From CBDAKK01 sp965196605 (GTDB lineage Bacteria > Spirochaetota > Spirochaetia > WTKD01 > G963693115), in NCBI GenBank assembly GCA_965196605.1, contig CBDAKK010000001.1, positions 372,001 to 436,000 of the forward strand: a stretch of DNA of 64,000 bases. The letters are read 5' to 3'. Both the position numbers and the translations under genes were made by a program. The stretch's first letter is position 1. The number at the start of each line of letters is the position of its first letter. The notes beneath the pieces are model-generated. The model did not search any database. It was not told where the DNA came from and saw only the letters and a program-made list of their open reading frames with translations. Below, piece by piece: positions 1 through 8,336 of this stretch.

Positions 1-306
1 AACATCGCATACAAGCCAAAGCACACGTTCTCGGTTTTCTATAAAAGATTTCACATACGCATTTTGTAAACGCGCAGTAACATTCCAATCGATGTGTCTA
101 ATATCATCACCAAAAACATACGAGCGAGAATAGTTGTAATCTAAGCCACTGTTGGTAAAAAAGCTTTTGTAGTAACCCGCATGTAACGTAGAAACTATTT
201 TTTGAGCATGCAATTGCGCACTCTTCAAAATGCGCGCATTCTTGTTTGCATGCTCAAGAGTCTTTGCAGAAGAACTTGACGTAAAATTACTGCGGAACCG
301 AAACAT
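1..306 (-). CDS. DUF58 family protein, N-terminal part (runs off window)
   Basis: The reverse strand is open from an ATG at 306 to the window edge (102 codons, no stop). The translation has the DUF58 hallmark: a short N-terminal region with YYKS, then FGDDIRHIDWNVTARLQNA followed by YVKSFIENRE and a strand leading into an acidic residue (LVCDV). DUF58 proteins are VWA-like partners of MoxR AAA+ ATPases. The start overlaps the end of the upstream moxR frame by 20 nt on the same strand, as expected for a co-translated moxR-DUF58 pair. Only the N-terminus is visible, so the VWA-like fold is inferred from the family. Confidence 0.85.
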   Translation of the reverse strand, partial: MFRFRSNFTSSSSAKTLEHANKNARILKSAQLHAQKIVSTLHAGYYKSFFTNSGLDYNYSRSYVFGDDIRHIDWNVTARLQNAYVKSFIENRERVLWLVCDV

Positions 307-1264
307 ATTCTAAAATATTTTTTATAACCCCATTGGTATCAATGCCATGTGCAATTGCATCAAATGACAATATAATTCGATGACGCAAAATATCAGACAC
401 TACCGTTTTTACATCCTCAGGAGTAACATAATCGCGCCCCATGCGTAGTGCTTGTATACGAGATGCGCGCAACATGGCCAAAGAAGCGCGCGGAGACGCC
501 CCATATTCTATAAAAGAATCTATTGAGCGATAGAGAGGATCTGTCTTGCGCGTTGCTATTACAATATGAGCTATATATGTTTTAATCGCTTGCGTTACAT
601 GTACTTTCTGAGCTATGAGACCTATCTTTTGAAGATCGTCAAGAGAACATACGCTAGCAACACGGGGCGTATCCAGTGTATCAACGCGTGAGAGTATTGC
701 TATTTCTTCTTCAATGCTTGGCGGTGATATAAGCAGTTTGAATAAAAACCTATCCTTCTGAGCTTCGGGCAATTCATACGTACCCTCTTGTTCTATGGGG
801 TTTTGAGTAGCCATCACCATAAAGGGCTGAGGCAACTTGTATTCTTCCTTGCCTATCATAACACGCCTCTCTTCCATAGCCTGCAAAAGCGCCGAGTGTA
901 CCTTAGCGGGTGCACGGTTTATCTCATCAGCAATAACAAAATTAGAAAATATAGGTCCAGTATGCGCGGTGAAATTTCTACTATTTTGGTTATAAATCAT
1001 TGTGCCCGTTATGTCAGCAGGCAAGAGGTCAGGCGTAAACTGTATGCGTGAAAATTCTGCACCCGTAGCTTGAGCAAACAAGTTCACAATAAGCGTTTTT
1101 GCCAGCCCCGGTAAACCCTCCACTAACACATGAGCTTGTAGCGCCACTGCCGTTATCAGCTTATCAATAAGACCCGCCTGCCCCACTATCACGGTGTTAA
1201 TCTGTGCGTGAATTGCATCGCACACCTTAGCAACAAATGCTATATCATCGTTTGATATACTCAT
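287..1264 (-). CDS. MoxR-type AAA+ ATPase
   Basis: A 325-residue AAA+ protein of the MoxR family, thought to act as a chaperone-like ATPase on VWA-domain partners. It shows a Walker A variant GLPGLAKT, a Walker B segment FVIADEINRAP and a sensor-1 region ATQNPIEQEGTYELPEAQ, all typical of MoxR, followed by the C-terminal lid with SPRASLAMLRA. I chose the ATG at 1264 because AAGGA lies about 5 nt upstream of it; TTG 1279 and ATG 1270 are in frame but badly spaced. It overlaps the downstream DUF58 gene and the two form an operon. The exact substrate is unknown. Confidence 0.9.
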   Translation of the reverse strand: MSISNDDIAFVAKVCDAIHAQINTVIVGQAGLIDKLITAVALQAHVLVEGLPGLAKTLIVNLFAQATGAEFSRIQFTPDLLPADITGTMIYNQNSRNFTAHTGPIFSNFVIADEINRAPAKVHSALLQAMEERRVMIGKEEYKLPQPFMVMATQNPIEQEGTYELPEAQKDRFLFKLLISPPSIEEEIAILSRVDTLDTPRVASVCSLDDLQKIGLIAQKVHVTQAIKTYIAHIVIATRKTDPLYRSIDSFIEYGASPRASLAMLRASRIQALRMGRDYVTPEDVKTVVSDILRHRIILSFDAIAHGIDTNGVIKNILEYVSVPQ

Positions 1265-1380
1265 ACTCATCCTTAACAATCATGCACGCCATATGCAAAC
1301 GCCTCCTTAAATCACGGCAAACTACAAAATTTCAAGTTTACGCAATAAAAAAGAAGAGGCAACTTCAGCACACGCTCAAA

Positions 1381-1410
1381 TTTACATGGTTACTTGTATT
1401 ACCATAGTAT
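1381..1410 (+). promoter_or_regulatory. Putative sigma70 promoter for the uracil-DNA glycosylase gene
   Basis: TTTACA (1381-1386), an 18-nt spacer and TAGTAT (1405-1410) resemble a -35/-10 pair. The ATG at 1417 lies only 6 nt after the -10 box and there is no Shine-Dalgarno sequence, so a leaderless or nearly leaderless transcript is implied. Predicted from consensus only. Confidence 0.4.
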
Positions 1411-1416
1411 CATAGC

Positions 1417-2151
1417 ATGACAAATTTACTCCTTTCGCACAGCGCTGAGCTTACCCAATCATTGAAATCCGTTTTTCATCATTACAAAACAAAACGAGAT
1501 TATGTTGTCTACAATGTCTTTGAATACGCATGGGAAGGCTGGAAGACGTATGTACACAAATGCGCTCAGCCATCCGCGCGTGCAATGCTCATTGGAATAA
1601 ATCCAGGACCACACGGCATGCTACAAACAGGGGTGCCATTCGGCAGCATATCCGCAGTGCACAATTATCTCGGCGTCTCTCAGGCGCTCATTGAACAACC
1701 TATGGTACTGCACCCCAAGAGACCTATTCACGGCATGAGTTATACAAAAGAAGAGCAAAGCGGACTCTTATTGTGGAACACAATAGCCTCCTTATTTCCT
1801 CGTTCTCAAGACTTTTTCTCACGCTGCTTTGTAATCAATTACTGCCCCCTCGCTTTTTTTACCCATAAGGCAGAAAACATGACCCCTGACAAACTCACCC
1901 TCGAAGAGCGCAAAAGTGTAGAAAATGCGTGTTCTACACATCTCTTAGAATATCTGCGCATTTTCAAAACTTCTCTTATACTTGCGGTAGGGCGATACGC
2001 CTTTGAAAAAGTTAGCCTAATCTCTTCAGAACTGCGCAGCTCCCAACAAGTAAGCATTGAGTATATACCGCACCCTAGCCCACTCAATAGAAATAGAATG
2101 GAGTTTGCCCCCGCACTACAAAGTGCGCTTGCAAGTCATAAAGTTTCATGA
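1417..2151 (+). CDS. SMUG1-family uracil-DNA glycosylase
   Basis: A 244-residue protein with the two signatures of single-strand-selective monofunctional uracil-DNA glycosylase. GINPGPHGMLQTGVPFG (residues 60-76) contains the catalytic-pocket Asn62, and HPSP (219-222) carries the leucine/His intercalation-loop motif seen as HPSPRN in vertebrate SMUG1. The enzyme removes uracil, and often 5-hydroxymethyluracil, from DNA to start base excision repair. SMUG1 is common in animals and patchy in bacteria, so transfer is possible. The gene stands alone, divergent from moxR, with no obvious SD and a promoter-like pair directly upstream. A 21-bp piece of its coding sequence recurs inverted about 380 bp downstream. 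Confidence 0.85.
   Translation: MTNLLLSHSAELTQSLKSVFHHYKTKRDYVVYNVFEYAWEGWKTYVHKCAQPSARAMLIGINPGPHGMLQTGVPFGSISAVHNYLGVSQALIEQPMVLHPKRPIHGMSYTKEEQSGLLLWNTIASLFPRSQDFFSRCFVINYCPLAFFTHKAENMTPDKLTLEERKSVENACSTHLLEYLRIFKTSLILAVGRYAFEKVSLISSELRSSQQVSIEYIPHPSPLNRNRMEFAPALQSALASHKVS
1842..1862 (+). repeat. 21-bp inverted repeat, copy 1 (inside SMUG1 gene)
   Basis: The 21 bases here (CTGCCCCCT then CGC and a T-run) are the exact reverse complement of 2219-2239. This copy encodes part of the glycosylase (CPLAFF region) while the partner is intergenic, so the partner is probably a fragment copied out in inverted orientation. Confidence 0.7.
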
Positions 2152-2218
2152 GCCATTTTTGCAGCTCTCCGTACAATCAAAAGGAGCTGTAGAATTACTG
2201 TGTTTAAAAGCGCAGTAT

Positions 2219-2239
2219 GTAAAAAAAGCGAGGGGGCAG
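2219..2239 (-). repeat. 21-bp inverted repeat, copy 2 (intergenic)
   Basis: Exact reverse complement of 1842-1862. It lies in the 210-bp gap between the SMUG1 gene and the gatZ-like gene, where I see no other gene. It could be scar DNA, or the 3' arm of a long-range RNA pairing with the glycosylase mRNA. Confidence 0.7.
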
Positions 2240-2361
2240 CAATTTGCATTCACCGCCTCGCTACTCATACGCGCCGTAACTTGCCCGCACAAACGCACCT
2301 TTAGCGTAGACTCACATTTGCACACCAGCCTATTATCCATGCAAAGCCTTATAATACACAC

Positions 2362-3648
2362 ATGGACACTGCAACACACACGTTTATTACAACATTGCGC
2401 AATAACAAGGCTCAACGCGCAGGCGGCGTATGCTCCATTTGCTCGGCACACCCATGGGTGCTGGAAGCGGCCTTTGAGCATGCCAAAGCTCAGCAGTCAC
2501 TGCTACTGATAGAAAGCACATGTAACCAAGTAAACCACCGCGGAGGGTACACGGGCATGCAGCCTCAAGCTTTTTATAAGCAGGTAATGGACCTAGCCCA
2601 AAAATGCGCATTCCCCACACAGCGCCTTATGTTGGGAGGCGACCACTTGGGACCTAACCCGTGGAGGCAGTTGAACGCACAAATGGCAATGCAAGAAGCG
2701 GATGCCATGGTACGCGCCTACGTGGCTGCGGGGTACAAAAAAATTCACCTTGATGCAAGCATGAGCTGCCAAGATGACGTGAGTCCTCTAAGTCCCGAAA
2801 CCATTGCTGAGCGCAACGCCGTACTGTGCAAGGCAGCTGAAGAAACGCTTGCATTGATGGACAGCACTGAGCCTTGCGTGTACGTCATAGGGACAGAAGT
2901 ACCCACTCCGGGCGGCATACGGGAAGCAGAAGAGATGCACATAACCAAAGCTGAAGACGCAGCCGCGGTGCTGGAAATGCACAAACAGGCTTTTATGCAA
3001 AAAGGGCTTGCGGATGCATGGCAGCGCGTGGTAGCGCTGGTGGTGCAACCGGGTGTGGAATTTGGAGATGACACGATTATTCGCTACGAGCCAGAGCACG
3101 CCACAACCTTGCGTGAGTACCTTCAAAGGCGTGTCGAAGACGCCATTGTTTATGAAGCGCATTCAACGGACTATCAAACAGCCTCAGCCTTACGCGAGTT
3201 GGTGCATGACCACTTTGCTATTTTGAAGGTGGGTCCACAACTGACCTTTGCCATGCGCGAGGCTCTCTTTGCCCTAGCGCATATTGAGGCTAGGCTTCAC
3301 GCGCGTAAGGCGTTTCCAAAATACTCAAACTTTATAAATAGCGTGGTAAGCCACATACAAGCCAACCCTACACATTGGAAGGACTACTATAGCGGGGACG
3401 CCCCTGAAGTCAACTACGCCATTCAATTTAGCTTAAGCGATAGAATGCGCTATTATTGGAATGAGCCTGCCATACAAGAAGTAACTACACGACTTATAAA
3501 TAACCTTGGCAGCGCGCATGTTCCACCAGCGCTTATTTCGCAGTACTTGCCCCACTACCCTCTTGAAAAACCTTTTGATGCAGCATATGCAATACAAGGC
3601 ACAATTACGCGCGTATTATCAGACTACAACTACGCCGTTACACAATAA
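2362..3648 (+). CDS. D-tagatose-bisphosphate aldolase subunit GatZ/KbaZ-like protein
   Basis: A 428-residue member of the GatZ/KbaZ family (class II aldolase-associated TIM barrel). Family features are the N-terminal GGVCSICSAHPWVLEAA, then LMLGGDHLGPNPW, IHLDASMSCQDD, YVIGTEVPTPGG and VYEAHSTDYQT. In enterobacteria GatZ/KbaZ stabilises the catalytic GatY/KbaY subunit that splits tagatose-1,6-bisphosphate. No GatY partner or PTS genes are nearby, so its role here may be an independent sugar-phosphate activity. The start ATG follows a TATAAT box (2350-2355) by 6 nt with no SD, again suggesting a leaderless message. The gene is single, facing the convergent CDP-alcohol transferase. Confidence 0.85.
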   Translation: MDTATHTFITTLRNNKAQRAGGVCSICSAHPWVLEAAFEHAKAQQSLLLIESTCNQVNHRGGYTGMQPQAFYKQVMDLAQKCAFPTQRLMLGGDHLGPNPWRQLNAQMAMQEADAMVRAYVAAGYKKIHLDASMSCQDDVSPLSPETIAERNAVLCKAAEETLALMDSTEPCVYVIGTEVPTPGGIREAEEMHITKAEDAAAVLEMHKQAFMQKGLADAWQRVVALVVQPGVEFGDDTIIRYEPEHATTLREYLQRRVEDAIVYEAHSTDYQTASALRELVHDHFAILKVGPQLTFAMREALFALAHIEARLHARKAFPKYSNFINSVVSHIQANPTHWKDYYSGDAPEVNYAIQFSLSDRMRYYWNEPAIQEVTTRLINNLGSAHVPPALISQYLPHYPLEKPFDAAYAIQGTITRVLSDYNYAVTQ

Positions 3649-3776
3649 AGTCGCATTACTTAATACTCAAGTGCTTAAGCTCGATACGCGCCTTACAAAG
3701 TCAGCGTGAGTAGAATTGCCCCAGTTTTTTCCACGCCAAGGCGGGCAAAAACGATTGGCGAGTTTTTGCATCAGTC

Positions 3777-4418
3777 TCAACTCCTACTTTGTGACTGCAA
3801 GCCTTCTGTGGACTTAAACACCTTGAAGTGCGCATATACACGTGGTGGCAAGCTTAGCAATAAGAGCCCCGCCATGGTGTAGGCTAAGGCGCGGTACCAC
3901 TGTGGAAATACGCAACAGAGTACGGAAAACACAATGGTTTCTGCTCCCTCAATAAGGTTTATAGAATAATACAAGGATTTGCTTGCAAAGTCCTGTGAAC
4001 TCATGCCTAAGGTTGCGGCAGCCGAAGAAGCTGCCATAAAAATAACTCCCGAAAGCATGTAGAAAAACAGCACTGTAGTTGATGGGAGTGCAAAGGCTTG
4101 GGGGTTTGACAAGGCCATACCGAGAGGCACGCTGCCGTAAAAAACAAAGTCTATCACAATGTCTATGAAGCCCCCAGAGGCGCTTTGACGATGAGACTCA
4201 CGTGCAATGGCTCCGTCTAATCCATCGCATAGCCTATTAACAAACACAAAGCATAACGCCAACGCATGCCATTGGAGCCACAACGAGACTAATACTACCA
4301 AAGATGTTAGCACGCCGATAAGAGTAACTGCGGTTTCTGAAATACCCAGTCGCAGACACACGCGGGCAATATGGCGCAGGGGATGCTGAACTAATGGTAC
4401 AAGATATTTGTCAAACAT
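3777..4418 (-). CDS. CDP-alcohol phosphatidyltransferase family protein
   Basis: A 213-residue integral membrane enzyme with the complete CAP motif: D65-x2-D68-G69-x2-A72-R73-x8-G82-x3-D86-x3-D90 (CDGLDGAIAR ... GGFIDIVID). Hydrophobic segments around residues 30-62, 95-125 and 165-195 fit the six-helix fold. The family transfers a phosphatidyl or other phospho-group from a CDP-linked donor to an alcohol (glycerol phosphate, serine, inositol, choline) in the inner membrane. The exact acceptor cannot be told from sequence. It is convergent with the gatZ-like gene and adjoins the left edge of the phage-derived region. Confidence 0.88.
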   Translation of the reverse strand: MFDKYLVPLVQHPLRHIARVCLRLGISETAVTLIGVLTSLVVLVSLWLQWHALALCFVFVNRLCDGLDGAIARESHRQSASGGFIDIVIDFVFYGSVPLGMALSNPQAFALPSTTVLFFYMLSGVIFMAASSAAATLGMSSQDFASKSLYYSINLIEGAETIVFSVLCCVFPQWYRALAYTMAGLLLLSLPPRVYAHFKVFKSTEGLQSQSRS

Positions 4419-4508
4419 CGTTACAAATATTGTAGCATCGCCGTGACTTAGAAAATAAAACGAATGCGTATCTATGCTTGAGCTTAGCAGTAAGATTCTT
4501 GAAAAATT

Positions 4509-4781
4509 TCAAAGTTGATTTATCATGAAAAACTTTCTTTTAAAATCGGTAAGCGTGCTTCCACCCATATTATTATTCACGGGTTCGCTTTTATACTTTT
4601 CAATTAAAGCGCTCAAAATTGCAACAGTTTCTACATCTATTTCGCCTGCAAAATTGCCGGGTCTAAAGTGCATTTGAAAGGCGCGAATTGCAGAACTTGT
4701 TTGTTCGTCTAAAACATTCGTAACTTCCACGCCGTAGCCATATTTACGCAATTGCATTTGCACAAAGGTCACATCCGTCAC
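4509..4781 (-). pseudogene. Peptidoglycan-binding C-terminal fragment of a split amidase
   Basis: Ninety residues that align with the C-terminal third of the intact amidase at 5547-6308: LRKYGYGVEVT, DEQTSSAIRAFQMHFRP, GEIDVETVAILSALIEKYK. This is a PGBD-type peptidoglycan-binding domain. It begins at an ATG overlapping the stop of the upstream amidase fragment (ATGA-like overlap). Reading this frame further upstream gives YEKSGVTDVT, matching KYEKQYSQSF of the paralogue, so one frameshift split an originally continuous gene. Translational coupling could still make it as a separate peptide. Confidence 0.6.
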
Positions 4782-5338
4782 GCCTGATTTTTCGTACTGT
4801 ATTGTGTAGCGTTTTTCGTGCGCTCATCATACCACGCGCCAATGCCACGCTCATACAAGCGCTGCCACGGAAAGTGTGGACCAGGATCATACGCGTGCTT
4901 AAACGCAATGTCGGAATGTCCTACCACACGCGTTGCAGTTATGCTGGGATACCGAGCAAGAATGTCTTTGCTTATTTCTATGACCATTTCAATTTGCTCG
5001 TCATTATACGGAGGAAATGTAAACATTTCGTGCGCATATGAAGAACGATTTACTAGCGCAAGTCCTATGGACTGATTATTAAGCATAGAGCTATGCTCCC
5101 AACGACTTTCACTTACATGAAGTGCGCTATCGCCTTCATCCACTAAATTGAATATTGAAACCTTGTTTTCGGTGTAAGTTTTGTCACTGGGATCCGGAAT
5201 TAAATAATGAACACTTTTTTTAGTCGTTAGTGTTTCTAAAGATTCTTGAAATGCTGCGCCCGTATAGTGCAAAACTAACAGAGAAACTCGTTTATCATAA
5301 GTTTTAGCTCTGTGTTTGTACGCTATGTTATAAGCCAT
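4778..5338 (-). pseudogene. N-acetylmuramoyl-L-alanine amidase (Amidase_2) domain, degenerate and frameshifted
   Basis: Amidase_2 domain paralogous to 5547-6308. Numbered from the longest possible start at 5392, the zinc ligands remain (H42, H159, D169). The catalytic Glu of the GVEIVN motif has become Ala112 (GLALVN) and the conserved Lys of HSDIAPDRKRDPG has become Ala167. The frame then ends early at a frameshift before the peptidoglycan-binding domain. ATG 5338 (MAYNIAYKHR) is preferred because it aligns with the paralogue start; ATG 5392 has no SD. The loss of catalytic residues plus the frameshift argue for a decaying lysin, or for a cell-wall-binding protein that kept only the fold. 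Confidence 0.6.
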
Positions 5339-5546
5339 TGCATCCATCCCCGAAAAGTTATCAAAATAACAATTGTCTCTATTTATATACATAGCAAATT
5401 AACAAAAAAATTCAACAAAAAAACAGAAAATAATCATTACAAAATTGAAATATTACAAAAATATAACATGTATATGTACATCACATCACCACGAGTCGAA
5501 TATATTATTTGTAAATTTACGCACTTACACACACACGTGTTATGCA

Positions 5547-6308
5547 TTATTGATTAGCAGTTTTATATTTTTCACACAAGGCGCTGAGAATAGCTGCAGT
5601 TTCCACATCTATAACACCGTCGTACTTGCTGGGCCTAAAATGCATTTGGAAAGCACGCACAACGTAGCCTGTTTGCTCATCAGCTTCGCCCGTTGCAGTA
5701 ATAGCATATCCATATTCACTAAGCTGCTCTTGTAAGTGCTCCATGCTAGGAAAAGACTGACTATATTGTTTTTCGTACTTTTGCTTTACCGCATCATCAT
5801 ACCATGCACCTACACCATGTTTATAAAGTTTCTTCCATGGAAACTTTGGACCAGGGTCTCTCTTCCTATCAGGCGCAATGTCAGAATGCCCAACAACACG
5901 CGTAGGCGTAATCATAGGGTAGCGCGCAAGAATGTTGCGAGCAAGCTGTATGACGGCATCAATTTGATCATCATTATAGGGCGGAAAAGTAAACTTTCCA
6001 CTTGAATAAGAAGCAAGATTCACTATTTCAACGCCAATGGATTGGTCGTTAAGATTTTTCCTGTTTTCCCACGCGCTAAAGCCGGCATGCCACGCCCTGT
6101 TGTTCTCGTCCACAAGGTTAAATGACGCCAAATAGTCGTAGGGGTAGGTTCGCTCCGTAGGGTCCGGCACCAAATAATGCGAGCTTACATCTTTACACAA
6201 CGCCGCTAATGATGCCTCAAAACCTTCGGCCGTGTAGTGCAAAACCAAAAATCGAACCCTCTGTCCATATGCGGGTGATCTGTATTTATAAGAAATTTTA
6301 TACTGCAT
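5547..6308 (-). CDS. N-acetylmuramoyl-L-alanine amidase with peptidoglycan-binding domain (phage lysin)
   Basis: A 253-residue AmiD/endolysin-type amidase. Predicted zinc ligands are H24 (LVLHYT), H141 and D151 (GHSDIAPDRKRDPG); catalytic E94 (GVEIVN) and K149 are present. A PGBD-like binding domain follows at about 185-250. There is no signal peptide, so it should need a holin or act from a tail. A GGAGT SD sits 4-5 nt upstream of ATG 6308. It lies directly downstream of the Mor regulator on the same strand, which fits a Mu-type lysis gene. It is the only one of three amidases in this locus with no visible damage. Confidence 0.88.
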   Translation of the reverse strand: MQYKISYKYRSPAYGQRVRFLVLHYTAEGFEASLAALCKDVSSHYLVPDPTERTYPYDYLASFNLVDENNRAWHAGFSAWENRKNLNDQSIGVEIVNLASYSSGKFTFPPYNDDQIDAVIQLARNILARYPMITPTRVVGHSDIAPDRKRDPGPKFPWKKLYKHGVGAWYDDAVKQKYEKQYSQSFPSMEHLQEQLSEYGYAITATGEADEQTGYVVRAFQMHFRPSKYDGVIDVETAAILSALCEKYKTANQ

Positions 6309-6462
6309 GGTTACTCCTTTACTATCATTCCATCTCTATCCATATGGTTAGTCATACAACTCAATTGCGTACAGAACTACGTAACTGCGTGTTAGTATAC
6401 GCAACTACACAATACAGCATCAATACCGTTTATAACACTTTAACGATTATGTAATACAACAA

Positions 6463-6774
6463 TCATTTCTTCTTCATGCTTTTTCGTGCGCGCACAATAT
6501 TGCGAATATAACTCTCGCTCCATCCTACAGCGTTTGCTATATAGGCAACCGACTGTCCTGCATCATACATTTTATACACCGCCAGCTTGCGCTTTTGCAT
6601 GGCTATTTTTTGTGGAAAGTACACGCGCGTTCCCTCAAAGGCCGCAATCACTTTCAATGCATTCTCCTCACCTACACACTGAACCAGCACATCCCATTCC
6701 CACCCAAACATGCCGTTGCCATCCACGTCTCGTTTAACCGCCCCGCGTGCTCGCTCATTCATAATTTCCGCCAC
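6463..6774 (-). CDS. mor: Mor/C-type transcription activator of Mu-like phages
   Basis: A 103-residue protein matching the Mor family: an N-terminal dimerisation region (WEWDVLVQCVGEENALKVIAAF), the strand GTRVYFP, and a C-terminal helix-turn-helix of the form YDAGQSVAYIANAVGWSESY. In phage Mu, Mor binds a dyad near the middle promoter and recruits RNA polymerase. The start is a GTG at 6774 with AAGGAGG six bases upstream. Its place between the early genes (MuB, Gam) and the lysin gene matches Mu order. It is the best candidate for the switch that turns on the lysis and tail genes. Confidence 0.85.
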   Translation of the reverse strand: MAEIMNERARGAVKRDVDGNGMFGWEWDVLVQCVGEENALKVIAAFEGTRVYFPQKIAMQKRKLAVYKMYDAGQSVAYIANAVGWSESYIRNIVRARKSMKKK

Positions 6775-6821
6775 AATGTCCTCCTTACAACCGCCATCCT
6801 ATGTTTTCGGTCTAGTGTACC

Positions 6822-6941
6822 TCAGCTAATCGACGGCTTCTGCCCTTTATATTGCTCAAAATATTCTAAAACCATGGTGATAAACTCCCTCCACAGCGTC
6901 CTGTATTCAAAACTATTGTTTACAGGATTTAAAAATGGTCA
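6822..6941 (-). other. Open frame continuing past an in-frame TGA in the hub-amidase gene
   Basis: The hub-amidase frame meets TGA at 6939-6941 and stays open for 38 more codons to TGA at 6822-6824. The continuation (PFLNPVNNSF then EYRTLWREF and a helix) is what should follow the CPGP motif at the end of an Amidase_2 domain, so the TGA replaces a conserved Gly codon (GGA to TGA is one change). A 7-bp hairpin (TCCTGTA/TACAGGA on the reverse strand, 6899-6905 with 6921-6927) begins 11 nt after the TGA. Confidence 0.65.
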
Positions 6942-8336
6942 TGGACATAGCTTTCCCGTAACACCCCAATGCGTAGTAAGAACCGTGAGGTTTTTCAGGT
7001 CATCAAGGCTCAAACTTCCCGTAGAAGACCCCAATTTCTCAACAAAACCCTTCTCAAGGTGATAATATTTAAGCAGGTTTGCAACAAGCCAAGCCGTGGC
7101 TTCACGCGTTGTGTCAACAATTTCTCCGTTAGAATCCTGACACATTTCTATACCCACAGTTGTGTAATTGGGACTTCTATATCTGCCTTTTAAGCGAACG
7201 CCCAAACTCGTATATGTCGATGAACCGCAATGCCAGGCAACTTCGTCATGCGGAATAATCTCTATAATGTTAGCGTCCCCATCCACAGCGTAGTGAGCTG
7301 AAGCCTCTCTTTCACCCCTATCAAAAGCATTGCGTATATTTATAGCCGGAGCATTCCACGTAGCTGTATAATGTATTACTATTGCAAGGGTTTCAGTCCG
7401 CTTATCACCCGGTCGGGTAGATTTTTTGCGGGCGGATACAGCAGAGTCAACATCAATATGTTTTTTAGAAATTGTATAAGACTTTTCTGATAAGCGCACT
7501 GTATCTACATCCGCATCACTAGCATTCACAGGCCCCTTAGACTGTCCAGCAGCGGCTTCACCCTGAGTAGCATTCACAACACTATGTACGTCTACATTCA
7601 CAGCATCATTAAGACGCGTGCCTCTAATGCTGAGCTCAGAACGCCCAGATGGATTAAACACATAGCACGCATTCTCAACCACATAGGCGCTCACTCCCCC
7701 GTCGGTTTTTACCACAACTGTGTCGTGGGGTGCAACCGCATGCGTAGGCAGCACTGTTACACCATGTACATGTTCCTTCTCCAGTTCATGCTTTGAAACA
7801 TTCACGGTCTTTTTCGGCATACGCGCAACCTCTCCAATCTGTAAGATGTTTTTGGTATCCCACCGCCACTCCATAGGTCCGCTATTTGGCATAAGCACGC
7901 GTAGCGTGCGCAGCACTTGATCCAATGTCGTGCGCAACTTAGTATGAGCGCCAATACTAAAACGCTTGAGTTGCACTATGGGCAAACTCGCAAGGTTCAC
8001 CACTACCCCCGCTGCATCTGCAATGTCTTGTACAACATTTGCCAGCATCGCATTGTACCAACTCATGGCATCAAGTGGCTCCCCAACCTTGTGCGCGTCC
8101 GTGTGTGCCTCAATTTCGTGCCTACCCCGTCCCAGTGAAGAACGCTTACGAATACTGCCCGTAAACAAGGTCTCCTCGCCCAACATCACCAACAAATCAT
8201 TGCTCACAGGCGCTCCATGCACAACCACACTGCACCGTGGGCACGCACCTTGATCAAGTTGCACCCTACTCCAATTCAGCACCTTAGCGCCACTCATAAC
8301 TCGCACCTTATCAGTACGTATTTTATTGTTTTCCAT
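6939..8336 (-). CDS. Baseplate hub-like protein with C-terminal amidase domain, truncated by TGA
   Basis: 465 residues. The N-terminal 300 resemble phage baseplate hub proteins of the gpD/gp44 type: beta-rich, with DLLVMLGEETLFTGSIRKR and HEIEAHTDAHKVGEPLDAMSW. A short Ala/Gly/Ser linker follows, then an Amidase_2/T7-lysozyme-like domain with predicted zinc ligands H322 (VIHYTATW), H456 and C464 (THWGVTGKLCP) and K462. The protein would thus couple the tail tip to a wall-cutting enzyme. No other hub gene is seen in the tail operon, which supports this role. The stop falls directly after CP, inside a conserved CPGP motif (see the continuation at 6822-6941). AGGGG lies 6-7 nt upstream of ATG 8336. 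Confidence 0.7.
   Translation of the reverse strand: MENNKIRTDKVRVMSGAKVLNWSRVQLDQGACPRCSVVVHGAPVSNDLLVMLGEETLFTGSIRKRSSLGRGRHEIEAHTDAHKVGEPLDAMSWYNAMLANVVQDIADAAGVVVNLASLPIVQLKRFSIGAHTKLRTTLDQVLRTLRVLMPNSGPMEWRWDTKNILQIGEVARMPKKTVNVSKHELEKEHVHGVTVLPTHAVAPHDTVVVKTDGGVSAYVVENACYVFNPSGRSELSIRGTRLNDAVNVDVHSVVNATQGEAAAGQSKGPVNASDADVDTVRLSEKSYTISKKHIDVDSAVSARKKSTRPGDKRTETLAIVIHYTATWNAPAINIRNAFDRGEREASAHYAVDGDANIIEIIPHDEVAWHCGSSTYTSLGVRLKGRYRSPNYTTVGIEMCQDSNGEIVDTTREATAWLVANLLKYYHLEKGFVEKLGSSTGSLSLDDLKNLTVLTTHWGVTGKLCP

Noticed and set aside
3649..4508. Prophage attachment site matching the 3' end of tRNA-Val
   Set aside because: No copy of the tRNA 3' sequence was found near the left border, and Mu-like elements do not use tRNA att sites.
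6939..6941. TGA read as tryptophan (altered genetic code)
   Set aside because: TGA serves as the normal stop of several well-defined genes in the window, such as the gp25-like gene (18601-18603) and the 2-TM holin-like gene (12148-12150).
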